From Methylacidiphilum caldifontis (lineage in GTDB: Bacteria; Verrucomicrobiota; Verrucomicrobiia; Methylacidiphilales; CAMAQI01): a stretch of DNA of 36,088 nucleotides. Within the stretch, counting starts at the first letter, position 1. Every line of letters begins with the position of its first letter. Position numbers and translations under genes: made by a program. The DNA lies in assembly GCA_945877805.1 (NCBI GenBank), contig CAMCSM010000020.1:1-36088 (forward strand). Direction: 5' to 3'. Of this stretch, positions 1 through 6,834 are shown in pieces. A model generated the notes under the pieces. The model had not been told where the DNA came from. It was given only the letters and a program-made list of their open reading frames with translations, and searched no databases.

Positions 1-13
1 AACGTAGGTGGAC

Positions 14-146
14 GCCGACACTTTGAGCCCATCTCCAAATCCTTGTTGACTCATTCAACTCCCGTCTCATTCGGATTGCGTCCTGCAATCTCTTCTCCCG
101 CTGCTGCGGGATCAGATCGTCTCCTCCAAACCCTTTTGGAGTCGGC
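14..146. other. cluster of five short hairpins inside a closing pairing
   Basis: This gene-free stretch contains five consecutive hairpins with loops of four or five bases: 22-39 (TTTGAG with CTC/AAA, one bulged C), 45-59 (GTTGA/TCAAC), 74-90 (GATTGC/GCAATC), 96-111 (TCCCGC/GCGGGA) and 124-141 (CTCCAAA/TTTGGAG). GCCGAC at 14-19 can pair with GTCGGC at 141-146, which would enclose the set; G141 is shared with the last hairpin. CTCATTC occurs twice (50-56, 66-72). No ORF of useful length runs through it. I do not recognise it as a known RNA or repeat. It could be a structured RNA, a mobile-element end or a dispersed intergenic repeat. The rest of 1-277 shows only a weak hairpin at 236-253. Confidence 0.45.
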
Positions 147-277
147 TCCCCATTAAAATTGTATTTTTCATAACTATTTAATGGCACGTTGTTTATATAT
201 CTTAGGAAGTTTACTTCACTAAGAGCAAAGGTCACAAAGGTTTTAAAGCCTTTAACTTTCGTTGTGCCCCTCTACCC

Positions 278-778
278 TTAAGCTCCGTGAATCAGCGGCT
301 CAATATCACTGGCAGAGATGACTTTATCGATGTTCAACAAAGTTTTAACGGAACCTTTTACTTTGGCCATTCCCGTAATATAATCGGTTTTTAATTTATT
401 GCCAAAATCAGGGGTCTCTTCGATATCGGTGGTCGGGATATTAACAACCTCTTCAACTGCATCGACAATTAAACCGACTTGAGAGATCGCCCCTGAGTCA
501 TGCTCAATTTGCATAACGATGATACAGGTTCTTTCGGTCGTTTCAATCACTGCAAGTTTAAAGCGCATCCGAAGATCGACCACGGGAATGACTTTTCCGC
601 GGAGATTAATGACCCCTTTAAGATAGTCGGGCATCTTCGGGACGGGAGTAATATTGAGCATCCGAATGATCTCTCGAACCTTGAGGACGCCGACCCCGTA
701 CGATTCATGTCCAAGAACAAAAGTAAGATATTTTCCGGCGTTTGCTTGAGTCCGTGGGGTATCAGCGACAATGCTCAT
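278..778 (-). CDS. cheW: chemotaxis coupling protein CheW
   Basis: CheW is the cytoplasmic adaptor that links chemoreceptors to the histidine kinase CheA. The 166-residue product has the family length and a single CheW domain filling almost all of it. The diagnostic stretch is near residues 35-75: VREIIRM, then PDYLKGVINLRGKVIPVVDLR, which is the conserved core of the family. There is no signal peptide or membrane segment. It lies 44 bases downstream of the LysR gene on the same strand, so the two may share a transcript. No other chemotaxis gene is visible; partners may lie left of the window or elsewhere. No clear Shine-Dalgarno precedes the ATG. The family assignment is firm, but which chemosensory array it serves is unknown. 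Confidence 0.93.
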   Translation of the reverse strand: MSIVADTPRTQANAGKYLTFVLGHESYGVGVLKVREIIRMLNITPVPKMPDYLKGVINLRGKVIPVVDLRMRFKLAVIETTERTCIIVMQIEHDSGAISQVGLIVDAVEEVVNIPTTDIEETPDFGNKLKTDYITGMAKVKGSVKTLLNIDKVISASDIEPLIHGA

Positions 779-822
779 AATAAGATTCTAATAGATGTTT
801 TCCGGGCGTCAACGAAGAAAGC

Positions 823-1752
823 TTACGAAGTCGAGGTTTCCGTGGTCGCAAGGAGTTCCTCTGAGAAGGTTTTACAGAGACTCGTGAAGGTCTCTTCTGC
901 AAGACTCATTCTTTTGGTTTTCAGAGCGACAATTCCCCAATGACGTTTGAGCTTCCGTTTTCCGAGCGGAATCGCGACGAGTTTTCCTTCCTTGAGTTCT
1001 TTTGCCGCAATCCAAGGGGCAAGAATGCCGATGCCCATGCCGATTTTAATCAGTTCTTTAATCGCTTCCATACTTCCAAGCTCAAGGGCTTGAGGAAGGG
1101 AGATGTTATCTTTAGCAAAATAACTTTCGATCATCTTGTAAGTATAGCTTTGACGAGGGTAGAGAATGAACTTTTGTTTGGTGATTTCTGCAGGGGAGGC
1201 GCGACGAATGGTTGCCCAAGGGTGAAAGGGGCTGACGATATAGACCATCTCATCGACAAAGATCTCCTTGAAATCGACTCGATTTTCCATCCAAGGCTGA
1301 AGCGTAAATGCGATATCGATCTGATTGTTCACGAGCATTTCGACTCCTTCGTTCCCGCTAATCGGCTCGATGGAGATGGAGTATTTCGGAAAGCTTTCTT
1401 TAAATTCTCGGAGAACATTCGGAAGGATGTATTGACAGGCAGTCGTGCTGGCGCCAATCCGGATTCTTCCTCTTCCCCATTCATTTAAATGTTGAATATC
1501 GAGATGGGCATCTTGCATCTCTTTAAAAATTTTATGAGTTCTTTGGAGAAGCTGTTCTCCTGCTTGATTGAGCACCGCCCTTTTTCCGACTTTATCGAAA
1601 ATCGAACACTTCAGGTTTTCTTCGAGTGATTTGATCGCGTGACTGATCGCCGACTGAGTCAGCTCCAGTTCTACGGCGGCTTTCGTAAAGCTCCCTGTGT
1701 GGGCGACTTGATAAAAGGCCTTTAGTTGACGAGTATCCAAAAGATTATCCAT
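823..1752 (-). CDS. LysR-family transcriptional regulator next to nitrate locus
   Basis: The 309-residue protein has the normal LysR-type length. Residues 1-65 form the winged helix-turn-helix (LKAFYQVAHTGSFTKAAVEL, then LTQSAISHAIKSLE), and about 90-300 form the two-lobed effector-binding domain. It is divergent from the nitrate-transport genes with only a short intergenic gap, the usual arrangement for a LysR activator of a neighbouring operon. In cyanobacteria the LysR protein NtcB activates nitrate assimilation genes; an equivalent role here is inference from position, not from recognisable residues. A TGAA-N5-TTCA palindrome at 1752-1764 overlaps its own start codon and would suit autoregulation. 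The effector is unknown. Confidence 0.9.
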   Translation of the reverse strand: MDNLLDTRQLKAFYQVAHTGSFTKAAVELELTQSAISHAIKSLEENLKCSIFDKVGKRAVLNQAGEQLLQRTHKIFKEMQDAHLDIQHLNEWGRGRIRIGASTTACQYILPNVLREFKESFPKYSISIEPISGNEGVEMLVNNQIDIAFTLQPWMENRVDFKEIFVDEMVYIVSPFHPWATIRRASPAEITKQKFILYPRQSYTYKMIESYFAKDNISLPQALELGSMEAIKELIKIGMGIGILAPWIAAKELKEGKLVAIPLGKRKLKRHWGIVALKTKRMSLAEETFTSLCKTFSEELLATTETSTS

Positions 1753-1764
1753 GAATTGATTTCA
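1752..1764. promoter_or_regulatory. candidate LysR box (T-N11-A palindrome)
   Basis: TGAA at 1752-1755 and TTCA at 1761-1764 form an inverted repeat with the T-N11-A spacing typical of LysR operators. It overlaps the lysR start codon and sits upstream of the sigma-54-like element. A second, wider inverted repeat (GAATTG 1753-1758, CAATTC 1780-1785) overlaps it. This is a pattern match only. Confidence 0.4.
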
Positions 1765-1811
1765 TCATGTATTCAAAAACAATTCAAACCATTTCTTATC
1801 GTTGCTTGAGG

Positions 1812-1831
1812 TTGGCATAGGGGGTGCTTTT
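1812..1831 (+). promoter_or_regulatory. sigma-54 type promoter of the nitrate locus
   Basis: The segment reads TTGGCATAGGGGGTGCTTTT. It has GG at 1814-1815 and GC at 1826-1827 separated by exactly ten bases, the invariant sigma-54 (RpoN) spacing, with TGGCA and TGCT around them. The expected transcript start is near 1839. Sigma-54 control fits nitrogen metabolism. This position places the GTG at 1824 upstream of transcription, so translation should begin at the ATG at 1848. A similar element occurs at 33258-33277. Confidence 0.68.
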
Positions 1832-1847
1832 CATCTTTATCAAAATT

Positions 1848-2981
1848 ATGGGACTTACTCGTATTACAAATCGTTTAAAGGGAGGCCGATCGAAGGATAT
1901 TCGATTGGGTTTTGTTCCTTTAGTCGACTGTGCTCCTCTGGTGGTGGCAAAAGAGCTTGGATTTTTTGAGAAGCGCGGACTATCGGTCTCTCTTCAAAGA
2001 GAGTTTGGATGGGCCACGATTCGAGATAAGCTCCTTTTTGGAGAGCTCGATGCCGCTCATGCGGCAGCGGGGCTCTCTTTGGCGATGACTTTAGGGGTCG
2101 GGTGTGTGCCTGTTCCGATGATGACGGGGCTTGTTTTAAATTCGAATGGAAACTCAATTATTTTCAATCAGGAGCTGGATGAGTTATTGAAAAAATCATC
2201 CAAAGAGTTTGCCAAGCGGATTAAATCTTTTTTAGGGCCGAAGAAAATCACTTTGGGGGTCGTCTCCTTCACCTCCTCCCATTATTTTCTCCTTGGCGAA
2301 TTTTTGGCGCAACACGGTGTTGATATTCAAAAAGATCTTCAAATTATTGTTTTACCCCCTCCTCAGATGGCTCAGAATATGGAGGTCGGTAATATTCAGG
2401 GATTTTGTGCTGGCGAGCCTTGGGGGTCGGTTGCTGTCGATCAGGGGTTTGGTCGATGTGTGGCGGTAAGCTCCGAAGTCTCTCCCCATCATATTGAAAA
2501 AGTTTTACTCCTTCCTCAGAGCTATGAGGAAAACAATCAGGAAGAGCATGGGAAACTTCGCGAGGCCCTTCTTGAGGCTTGTGCCTACTGCGATCAGCCT
2601 GAGAATCGGGTTTCGATTGCGGAATTGATTGCCGCTCCGCAATACGTGAAATGTGCGCCAGAGCTCATCTTAAGGAGCTTAAAAGGACCGTACCATTTTG
2701 GAGCGGGGGTCTCTCGTTCCGTCTCCGGGTTTCATCATTTTTATGGAGAGTCTTGCAACGCCCCAACAATCGAGAAAGGGGAGTGGCTTTTGAGTCAATT
2801 TGAACGCTATGAGTTTATTCACGGGATGGTGGTGAATCGCTTCGAGCTCCTGAGCTCTGTTTTTCGTCACGATCTTTATCAAGAGTCACTCGGAAATTTT
2901 ACAAAAATAAAGAGATTAAACACTCAATCGATTTCTTCTCCGCCCTCAAAGGTCGGAGGGGTGAACTATCAATGGGCTTAA
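1848..2981 (+). CDS. signal-less NrtA/NasS-like nitrate-binding protein
   Basis: This protein belongs to the NrtA/CmpA/NasS periplasmic-binding fold. It shares with the next gene the motifs IRLGFVPLVDCAPLVVA, the PPPQM segment and a GEPWG motif, and reads through to the C-terminal domain. Unlike its neighbour it has no Sec or Tat signal: the fold starts about 20 residues from the start, so it should be cytosolic. Cytosolic members include NasS, the nitrate sensor that holds the antiterminator NasT, and the regulatory C-terminal half of cyanobacterial NrtC. No nasT (ANTAR protein) is visible here. The frame is open from a GTG at 1824, but the ATG at 1848 is preferred because the predicted transcript begins near 1839. 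The leader is then very short and lacks a Shine-Dalgarno. The family is clear; sensor versus transporter-regulator is open. Confidence 0.8.
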   Translation: MGLTRITNRLKGGRSKDIRLGFVPLVDCAPLVVAKELGFFEKRGLSVSLQREFGWATIRDKLLFGELDAAHAAAGLSLAMTLGVGCVPVPMMTGLVLNSNGNSIIFNQELDELLKKSSKEFAKRIKSFLGPKKITLGVVSFTSSHYFLLGEFLAQHGVDIQKDLQIIVLPPPQMAQNMEVGNIQGFCAGEPWGSVAVDQGFGRCVAVSSEVSPHHIEKVLLLPQSYEENNQEEHGKLREALLEACAYCDQPENRVSIAELIAAPQYVKCAPELILRSLKGPYHFGAGVSRSVSGFHHFYGESCNAPTIEKGEWLLSQFERYEFIHGMVVNRFELLSSVFRHDLYQESLGNFTKIKRLNTQSISSPPSKVGGVNYQWA

Positions 2982-3016
2982 GGTCTCATCAAAAACAAAC
3001 AGGAGGAAGAATAGGT

Positions 3017-4297
3017 ATGAATCAAAATGAAACACTCAAGGGACAGATTAATCGTCGGTCCTTTTTGAAAAATGCGTTTAAAGGAGCCGGAGCAACGGCG
3101 TTGCTGACGGGAATGCCCAAGGGTTGGGTCGGAACGGCAAGTGCCGCGGAGGCTCCTGAAGTCTCCAAAATTCGCTTCGGAATGATCGCACTTACCGATT
3201 GCGCTCCCTTAGTCATCGCTTTTGAGCGTGGCTTATTCCGTAAGTATGGAATCGAGGCGGTCATCGCAAAACAAGCCAGTTGGGCGGCGGTTCGCGATGC
3301 GCTGAATAACGGAGATATCCAAGCGACCCATCACCTTTTAGGAACGGCGGTTGCCTCCGGATTAGGTTTGGCCGGATCCCCCAAGAAGCAACTAGCAGTG
3401 CCTTGGATTTTAAATCGTAATGCGCAAGCGATCACCTTGAAAAAAGATCTTAAAGGAAAAGTCGGAGCCGACCCAAAAGCGTTGAAGCCTTTTGTCGATG
3501 CAGCGAAAGCAGCGGGAAAGCCGATGACCTTTGCGATGACCTTCCCCCCGGGAACCCATGCGATGTGGATAAGATATTATCTCGCCGCCGGTGGGATTCA
3601 TCCGGATAAAGATGCGACTTTGATCACGATTCCGCCGCCACAAATGGTAGCGAATATGAAAATTGGCAAGATGGACGGTTATTGTGTCGGTGAACCATGG
3701 GGGCTCCGAGCGATCGAGGAAGGAGTCGGATATACTGCGATTACCACTCAAGAGATCTGGAAAGATCATCCTGAGAAATCGCTCTCGTTCACTGCCGATT
3801 TTGCAGCAAAGAATCCGAAGACCGTGAAAGCGATCTTGAAGGCGGTTCATGAGGCAAGTGTTTGGCTTGATGATCTCGATAATCGCTCTGAGGCCTGTGA
3901 TATCATTTCACAAACGACTTATGTCAATTGTCCGAAAGAGATTATTCTTCAACGAATGCTCGGTATCCATGACTACGGCGATGGTCGGAAGACAAAGGAA
4001 GAGACGCATTACATGACCTTTAGTAAGAGGAATTGTAACTATCCACAACCGAAGTATGCGAAATGGTTTTTGAGTCAGCAGCGTCGTTGGGGGTTGATCG
4101 AAGGAACTCCTGATTATGAGGGAGTCGCTAAGGCCACGATGAGAACGGATCTCTATGAAGAGGCAATGAAAGAGATCGGCTATGCTCACGGCGGTTTAGA
4201 TAATAAGCCTGAAACCTTGTTTGATGGAAAGGTCTTTGATCCTGCAAGTCCAGAGGCTTATGCCACTGGGTTTGAAATTAAAAATCTTAAAGGATAA
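3017..4297 (+). CDS. nrtA: nitrate ABC transporter substrate-binding protein, Tat-exported
   Basis: This is the solute-binding protein for nitrate (or a related anion such as bicarbonate or nitrite) of an NrtABCD-type importer. At 426 residues it is close to the usual 440-450. Residues 12-17 carry the twin-arginine motif RRSFLK, followed by a hydrophobic stretch and an ASA-like cleavage region near 45, so it is exported folded by Tat. The mature fold begins IRFGMIALTDCAPLVIAFERG, with TFPPGTHAMWIRYYLAAGG, PPPQMVANMKIG and GYCVGEPWG further on, all typical of NrtA/CmpA. The frame is open upstream from 2972, but the ATG at 3017 is chosen because AGGAGG at 3001-3006 precedes it and the Tat motif then sits at the N terminus. 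Nitrate rather than bicarbonate is inferred from the NrtS-like neighbour and the sigma-54 promoter. Confidence 0.85.
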   Translation: MNQNETLKGQINRRSFLKNAFKGAGATALLTGMPKGWVGTASAAEAPEVSKIRFGMIALTDCAPLVIAFERGLFRKYGIEAVIAKQASWAAVRDALNNGDIQATHHLLGTAVASGLGLAGSPKKQLAVPWILNRNAQAITLKKDLKGKVGADPKALKPFVDAAKAAGKPMTFAMTFPPGTHAMWIRYYLAAGGIHPDKDATLITIPPPQMVANMKIGKMDGYCVGEPWGLRAIEEGVGYTAITTQEIWKDHPEKSLSFTADFAAKNPKTVKAILKAVHEASVWLDDLDNRSEACDIISQTTYVNCPKEIILQRMLGIHDYGDGRKTKEETHYMTFSKRNCNYPQPKYAKWFLSQQRRWGLIEGTPDYEGVAKATMRTDLYEEAMKEIGYAHGGLDNKPETLFDGKVFDPASPEAYATGFEIKNLKG

Positions 4298-4306
4298 TGA
4301 GACTTC

Positions 4307-4564
4307 ATGACCCCCTCGACTCGCAAAATTTGGAAACAAGCTTTGGAGTCGAGAGGGGTCTGGATTCGGGCAATCAAGTTAGGGGCTACGGTGGGGGTGA
4401 TTCAGATGGCGTTGAATCAAGGAGATTATTGGTTGAAAGGGGCGGTGACAACGGCGGTTGTTATTAAAACGATTATGACTCCGATCGTGACCTTTGGAGT
4501 GAGTCTCTATGCGGCAACAGAGACTCGTGTCGAGCAAATGAAAAATGAAAAGAGTGGGAAATAA
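4307..4564 (+). CDS. nrtS: small two-helix membrane protein, NrtS-like nitrate transporter
   Basis: The 85-residue product has a short basic N terminus, two hydrophobic segments (about 22-37 and 46-70) joined by the polar loop NQGDYWLKG, and a charged C-terminal tail. This layout, including the LNQGD loop, resembles the NrtS family of low-molecular-weight nitrate transporters described in cyanobacteria and other bacteria. It lies between nrtA and nrtB, nine bases after nrtA, and its stop is one base from the nrtB start, so translation is probably coupled. It could instead be an accessory subunit of the ABC permease. The two-helix topology is clear; the NrtS name is a probable recognition that a profile search should confirm. 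Confidence 0.6.
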   Translation: MTPSTRKIWKQALESRGVWIRAIKLGATVGVIQMALNQGDYWLKGAVTTAVVIKTIMTPIVTFGVSLYAATETRVEQMKNEKSGK

Positions 4565-4565
4565 A

Positions 4566-5357
4566 ATGAGCGAACAATTCGAGAAAAAAGTAAAAGATTA
4601 CCTGATCCTTCCGTTATTTGGAGTGGTTTGTTTTATGGTATTGTGGTGTGTGATTTGCTCGGTGACCGATAATCTTCCGAATCCAATTAAGATGTGGCAT
4701 AAAAGTGAACTCTTTATCTATGAGCCTTTTGCCAAAAGAGGGGAGATGGATCAAGGCATTTTAAGATTTACCGGACTTTCTATTTCATTGGTAGGCCAGG
4801 GCTATTTAGTGGCTCTTATTTTTGGAACCCCGCTCGGCTTCTTTTTAGGACTTTCAAAGCTTTTTACGAAATCATTTGATCCAATCATTCAGATTTTACG
4901 TCCTGTTTCTCCCTTAGCCTGGTATCCTTTAGGATTAGTCCTTTTTGAGCTTTCTCCGGAGCCCTCCTATTTTGCCTCTCTTTTTACGATCTCTGTTTGT
5001 GCGATGTGGCCGACAGTCTTAAACACCGCTGTAGGGGTTCGTGCGATCCCGCAAGATTATTTAAATGTGGCAAAGGTCTTGAAACTTTCTCGATCCAAGA
5101 CGCTTTTCAAAGTTTTGATTCCGGCAACTCTTCCTTATATGTTTACAGGATTTCGATTGAGCTTAGGAATTGCTTGGTTGGTCATTGTGGCTGTGGAGAT
5201 GTTGAAAGGACAACCGGGAATCGGGGGGTTTCTCTGGGATGCTTATAATGCGGGAAATTACTCTTTAGTGATCCTTTGTATCTTAGTCATTGGACTTGTC
5301 GGTTTCACGTTGGATCGATTGATGAGTCTTGTTGAAGGAAAATTTAAGACCGCTTAA
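4566..5357 (+). CDS. nrtB: nitrate ABC transporter permease
   Basis: This is the inner-membrane permease of the NrtABCD importer, in the same binding-protein-dependent family as SsuC and TauC. The 263-residue protein has a cytosolic N terminus, a first membrane segment around residues 15-33, a periplasmic stretch, and five further segments. The ATPase-docking EAA loop lies around residues 175-197 (AKVLKLSRSKTLFKVLIPAT), followed by GFRLSLGIAWLVIVAVEML, a stretch characteristic of NrtB. The frame is open from 4545, but the ATG at 4566 is preferred because the upstream start overlaps the preceding gene and a GTGGGA sequence lies just ahead. It presumably forms a homodimer served by the two ATPases downstream. 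Confidence 0.88.
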   Translation: MSEQFEKKVKDYLILPLFGVVCFMVLWCVICSVTDNLPNPIKMWHKSELFIYEPFAKRGEMDQGILRFTGLSISLVGQGYLVALIFGTPLGFFLGLSKLFTKSFDPIIQILRPVSPLAWYPLGLVLFELSPEPSYFASLFTISVCAMWPTVLNTAVGVRAIPQDYLNVAKVLKLSRSKTLFKVLIPATLPYMFTGFRLSLGIAWLVIVAVEMLKGQPGIGGFLWDAYNAGNYSLVILCILVIGLVGFTLDRLMSLVEGKFKTA

Positions 5358-5380
5358 TTTAAGAACTAAAAATAAATAAA

Positions 5381-6295
5381 ATGGCATTCATAGAATTTAA
5401 AAATGTGAGCAAAGGATATTCGGGCGCCCAAGGGTTTTCGCCTGTTCTCAAGGATATCAATCTTCAAATTGAAGAGGGGGAGTTCGTTGCAATCGTCGGT
5501 TATTCAGGGGCCGGAAAGACGACCTTGATCTCGCTGATTGCGGGATTAATTAAGCCAGACTCTGGTCAAGTTTTAATGAACGGAAAGGAAATCCAAGGAG
5601 CTGATCCAGAGCGGGGAATCGTTTTTCAAAATTACTCCCTCCTTCCCTGGTTGACGGTCTACGAAAATATCCGTCTTGCGGTTGACGAAGTTCTTTCCGA
5701 TAAATCGAAAGAGGAGCAGGATGCTCATACTCTCAAATATATTAAGATGGTTAACTTGTCTCATGCAAAAGAGCGATTTCCTAAGGAACTCTCCGGGGGA
5801 ATGCGACAACGAGTCAGTGTGGCTCGTGCCTTGGCGATGAACCCCAAAGTGCTTCTTCTTGATGAGCCATTGAGCGCCCTCGACGCCTTGACTCGGGCTA
5901 CCTTGCAGGATGAGATTAAAAATATCTGGGAGGCTGAAAAAAAGACCGTTTTATTGATCACCAATGATGTCGATGAGGGGATTCTTTTAGCGGATCGAAT
6001 TATTCCATTAAGTGCCGGACCTGGGGCGACTCTTGGAGCTCCTGTACAAGTGCAAATTGCGCGTCCTCGAGATCGAAAGAAGATTAATCATGAGCCTCGA
6101 TTCAAAGAGATTCGAAAAGAGGTGAATGGTTACCTTTTGGGGTTAGGCACAAAACCGAAGTTAACACTGGAAAAGAAGTTCGTCCTTCCTGCGATTGAGC
6201 CGGAGGATCTCGACCATCCACGAAATCTGATTCCAGGAGCCTCGCTCACTCCCATTCGCTCCAATGAAGTCAAGAGAGAGAGGGTAGAAGTATGA
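5381..6295 (+). CDS. nrtC: nitrate ABC transporter ATPase, NrtC type without C-terminal domain
   Basis: This ABC ATPase energises nitrate uptake. Visible motifs are Walker A GYSGAGKTT (40-48), Q-loop Q83, signature LSGGMRQR (137-144) and Walker B VLLLDE (157-162). The H-loop position is Asn195 (ITNDVDEG) where most ABC ATPases have His. The following stretch, DRIIPLSAGPGATLGAP, and the RPRDR sequence resemble cyanobacterial NrtC/CmpC. Those proteins are about 650 residues because a cytosolic NrtA-like domain is fused to the ATPase; this one has 304 residues and stops after a short Pro-rich tail. The signal-less NrtA-like protein at 1848 could be the detached equivalent. No strong Shine-Dalgarno is seen. 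The gene ends in an ATGA just before a REP palindrome and the RAYT insertion. Confidence 0.85.
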   Translation: MAFIEFKNVSKGYSGAQGFSPVLKDINLQIEEGEFVAIVGYSGAGKTTLISLIAGLIKPDSGQVLMNGKEIQGADPERGIVFQNYSLLPWLTVYENIRLAVDEVLSDKSKEEQDAHTLKYIKMVNLSHAKERFPKELSGGMRQRVSVARALAMNPKVLLLDEPLSALDALTRATLQDEIKNIWEAEKKTVLLITNDVDEGILLADRIIPLSAGPGATLGAPVQVQIARPRDRKKINHEPRFKEIRKEVNGYLLGLGTKPKLTLEKKFVLPAIEPEDLDHPRNLIPGASLTPIRSNEVKRERVEV

Positions 6296-6300
6296 ATTTT

Positions 6301-6334
6301 ACCACGGGAGGGACGACTTCCACGTCGTCCCATT
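6301..6334 (-). repeat. REP palindrome, left flank of RAYT
   Basis: An 8-bp perfect stem (6310-6317 with 6324-6331) closes a six-base loop. Read on the minus strand it matches the two REP copies at 6835-6918, continuing into TCCCGTGG after the stem. It is thus in inverted orientation relative to the right-hand copies, so the RAYT gene is framed by inverted REPs. It begins a few bases after the nrtC stop. Confidence 0.8.
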
Positions 6335-6336
6335 TC

Positions 6337-6789
6337 TTACAGCGGGTTTATTTCACCCTTCAATTCCCAATCGCATGGTTGGGTGACGTAACCATGACGA
6401 ACTGGATTTTGCTCAACATATCTCCATTTCGAAGGATAAAGGGTTCGGTTAATCGATGTATCCCAAAAGTCTCGCTGCCACAGTTCTGTTCCCAAGATCG
6501 GGATCAACTTTCGGGCGACTTGGGATTTCCACCATTTCATCCATCCTTGGAGAGGAATAGATCCATCTCCTTTGGGTTTTGCGAAGAAATGAACGTGGTC
6601 GGGAAGAATGATGAATTTTCCAACGACCCATCCTTTCGATTCCTTCCAAAATTGAGTCATGTAATAAAGAGAATCGGAATGGCAAAGGACTTTTTGACGA
6701 TTTTTTGTGCATACTGTCAGAAAAATAATTCGTTCATCATCATGACGGAGATCTTTGAAGTGATGAGGGGCTTTGCGTCCGACTTCCAT
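6337..6789 (-). CDS. REP-associated tyrosine transposase (RAYT, IS200-like)
   Basis: RAYTs are single-copy Y1 HUH transposase relatives that act on REP palindromes. The 150-residue protein is full length and apparently intact. It contains IIFLTVCTKNR near residues 21-31, the HUH metal-binding motif HVH at 65-67 (ILPDHVHFF), WQRDFWD near 104-110, and the candidate catalytic Tyr124 in RYVEQNPVRHG, the usual RAYT C-terminal signature. It lies antisense between two co-directional nitrate ATPase genes and is flanked by inverted REPs, so the element clearly arrived within an operon. Either transcription reads through it or nrtD has gained its own signals. The family call is firm; present activity is unknown. 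Confidence 0.9.
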   Translation of the reverse strand: MEVGRKAPHHFKDLRHDDERIIFLTVCTKNRQKVLCHSDSLYYMTQFWKESKGWVVGKFIILPDHVHFFAKPKGDGSIPLQGWMKWWKSQVARKLIPILGTELWQRDFWDTSINRTLYPSKWRYVEQNPVRHGYVTQPCDWELKGEINPL

Positions 6790-6834
6790 GAGAGATTAAA
6801 CACGGGGGTTGGGGAAAGGTTGCAGGGAATTATA

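Noticed and set aside
182-197. TGGCACG followed by TTGTTTATAT as a further sigma-54 promoter
   Set aside because: The -24 part is perfect, but ten bases after GG there is AT, not GC, so the -12 element is missing.
500-1488. Plus-strand ORFs of 147 and 182 codons
   Set aside because: They lie antisense to cheW and the LysR gene, which have clear families; the plus frames match nothing.
1824-1847. GTG at 1824 as start of the NrtA/NasS-like gene
   Set aside because: It lies inside the sigma-54-like promoter, upstream of the expected transcript start, and would add only eight residues without a Shine-Dalgarno.
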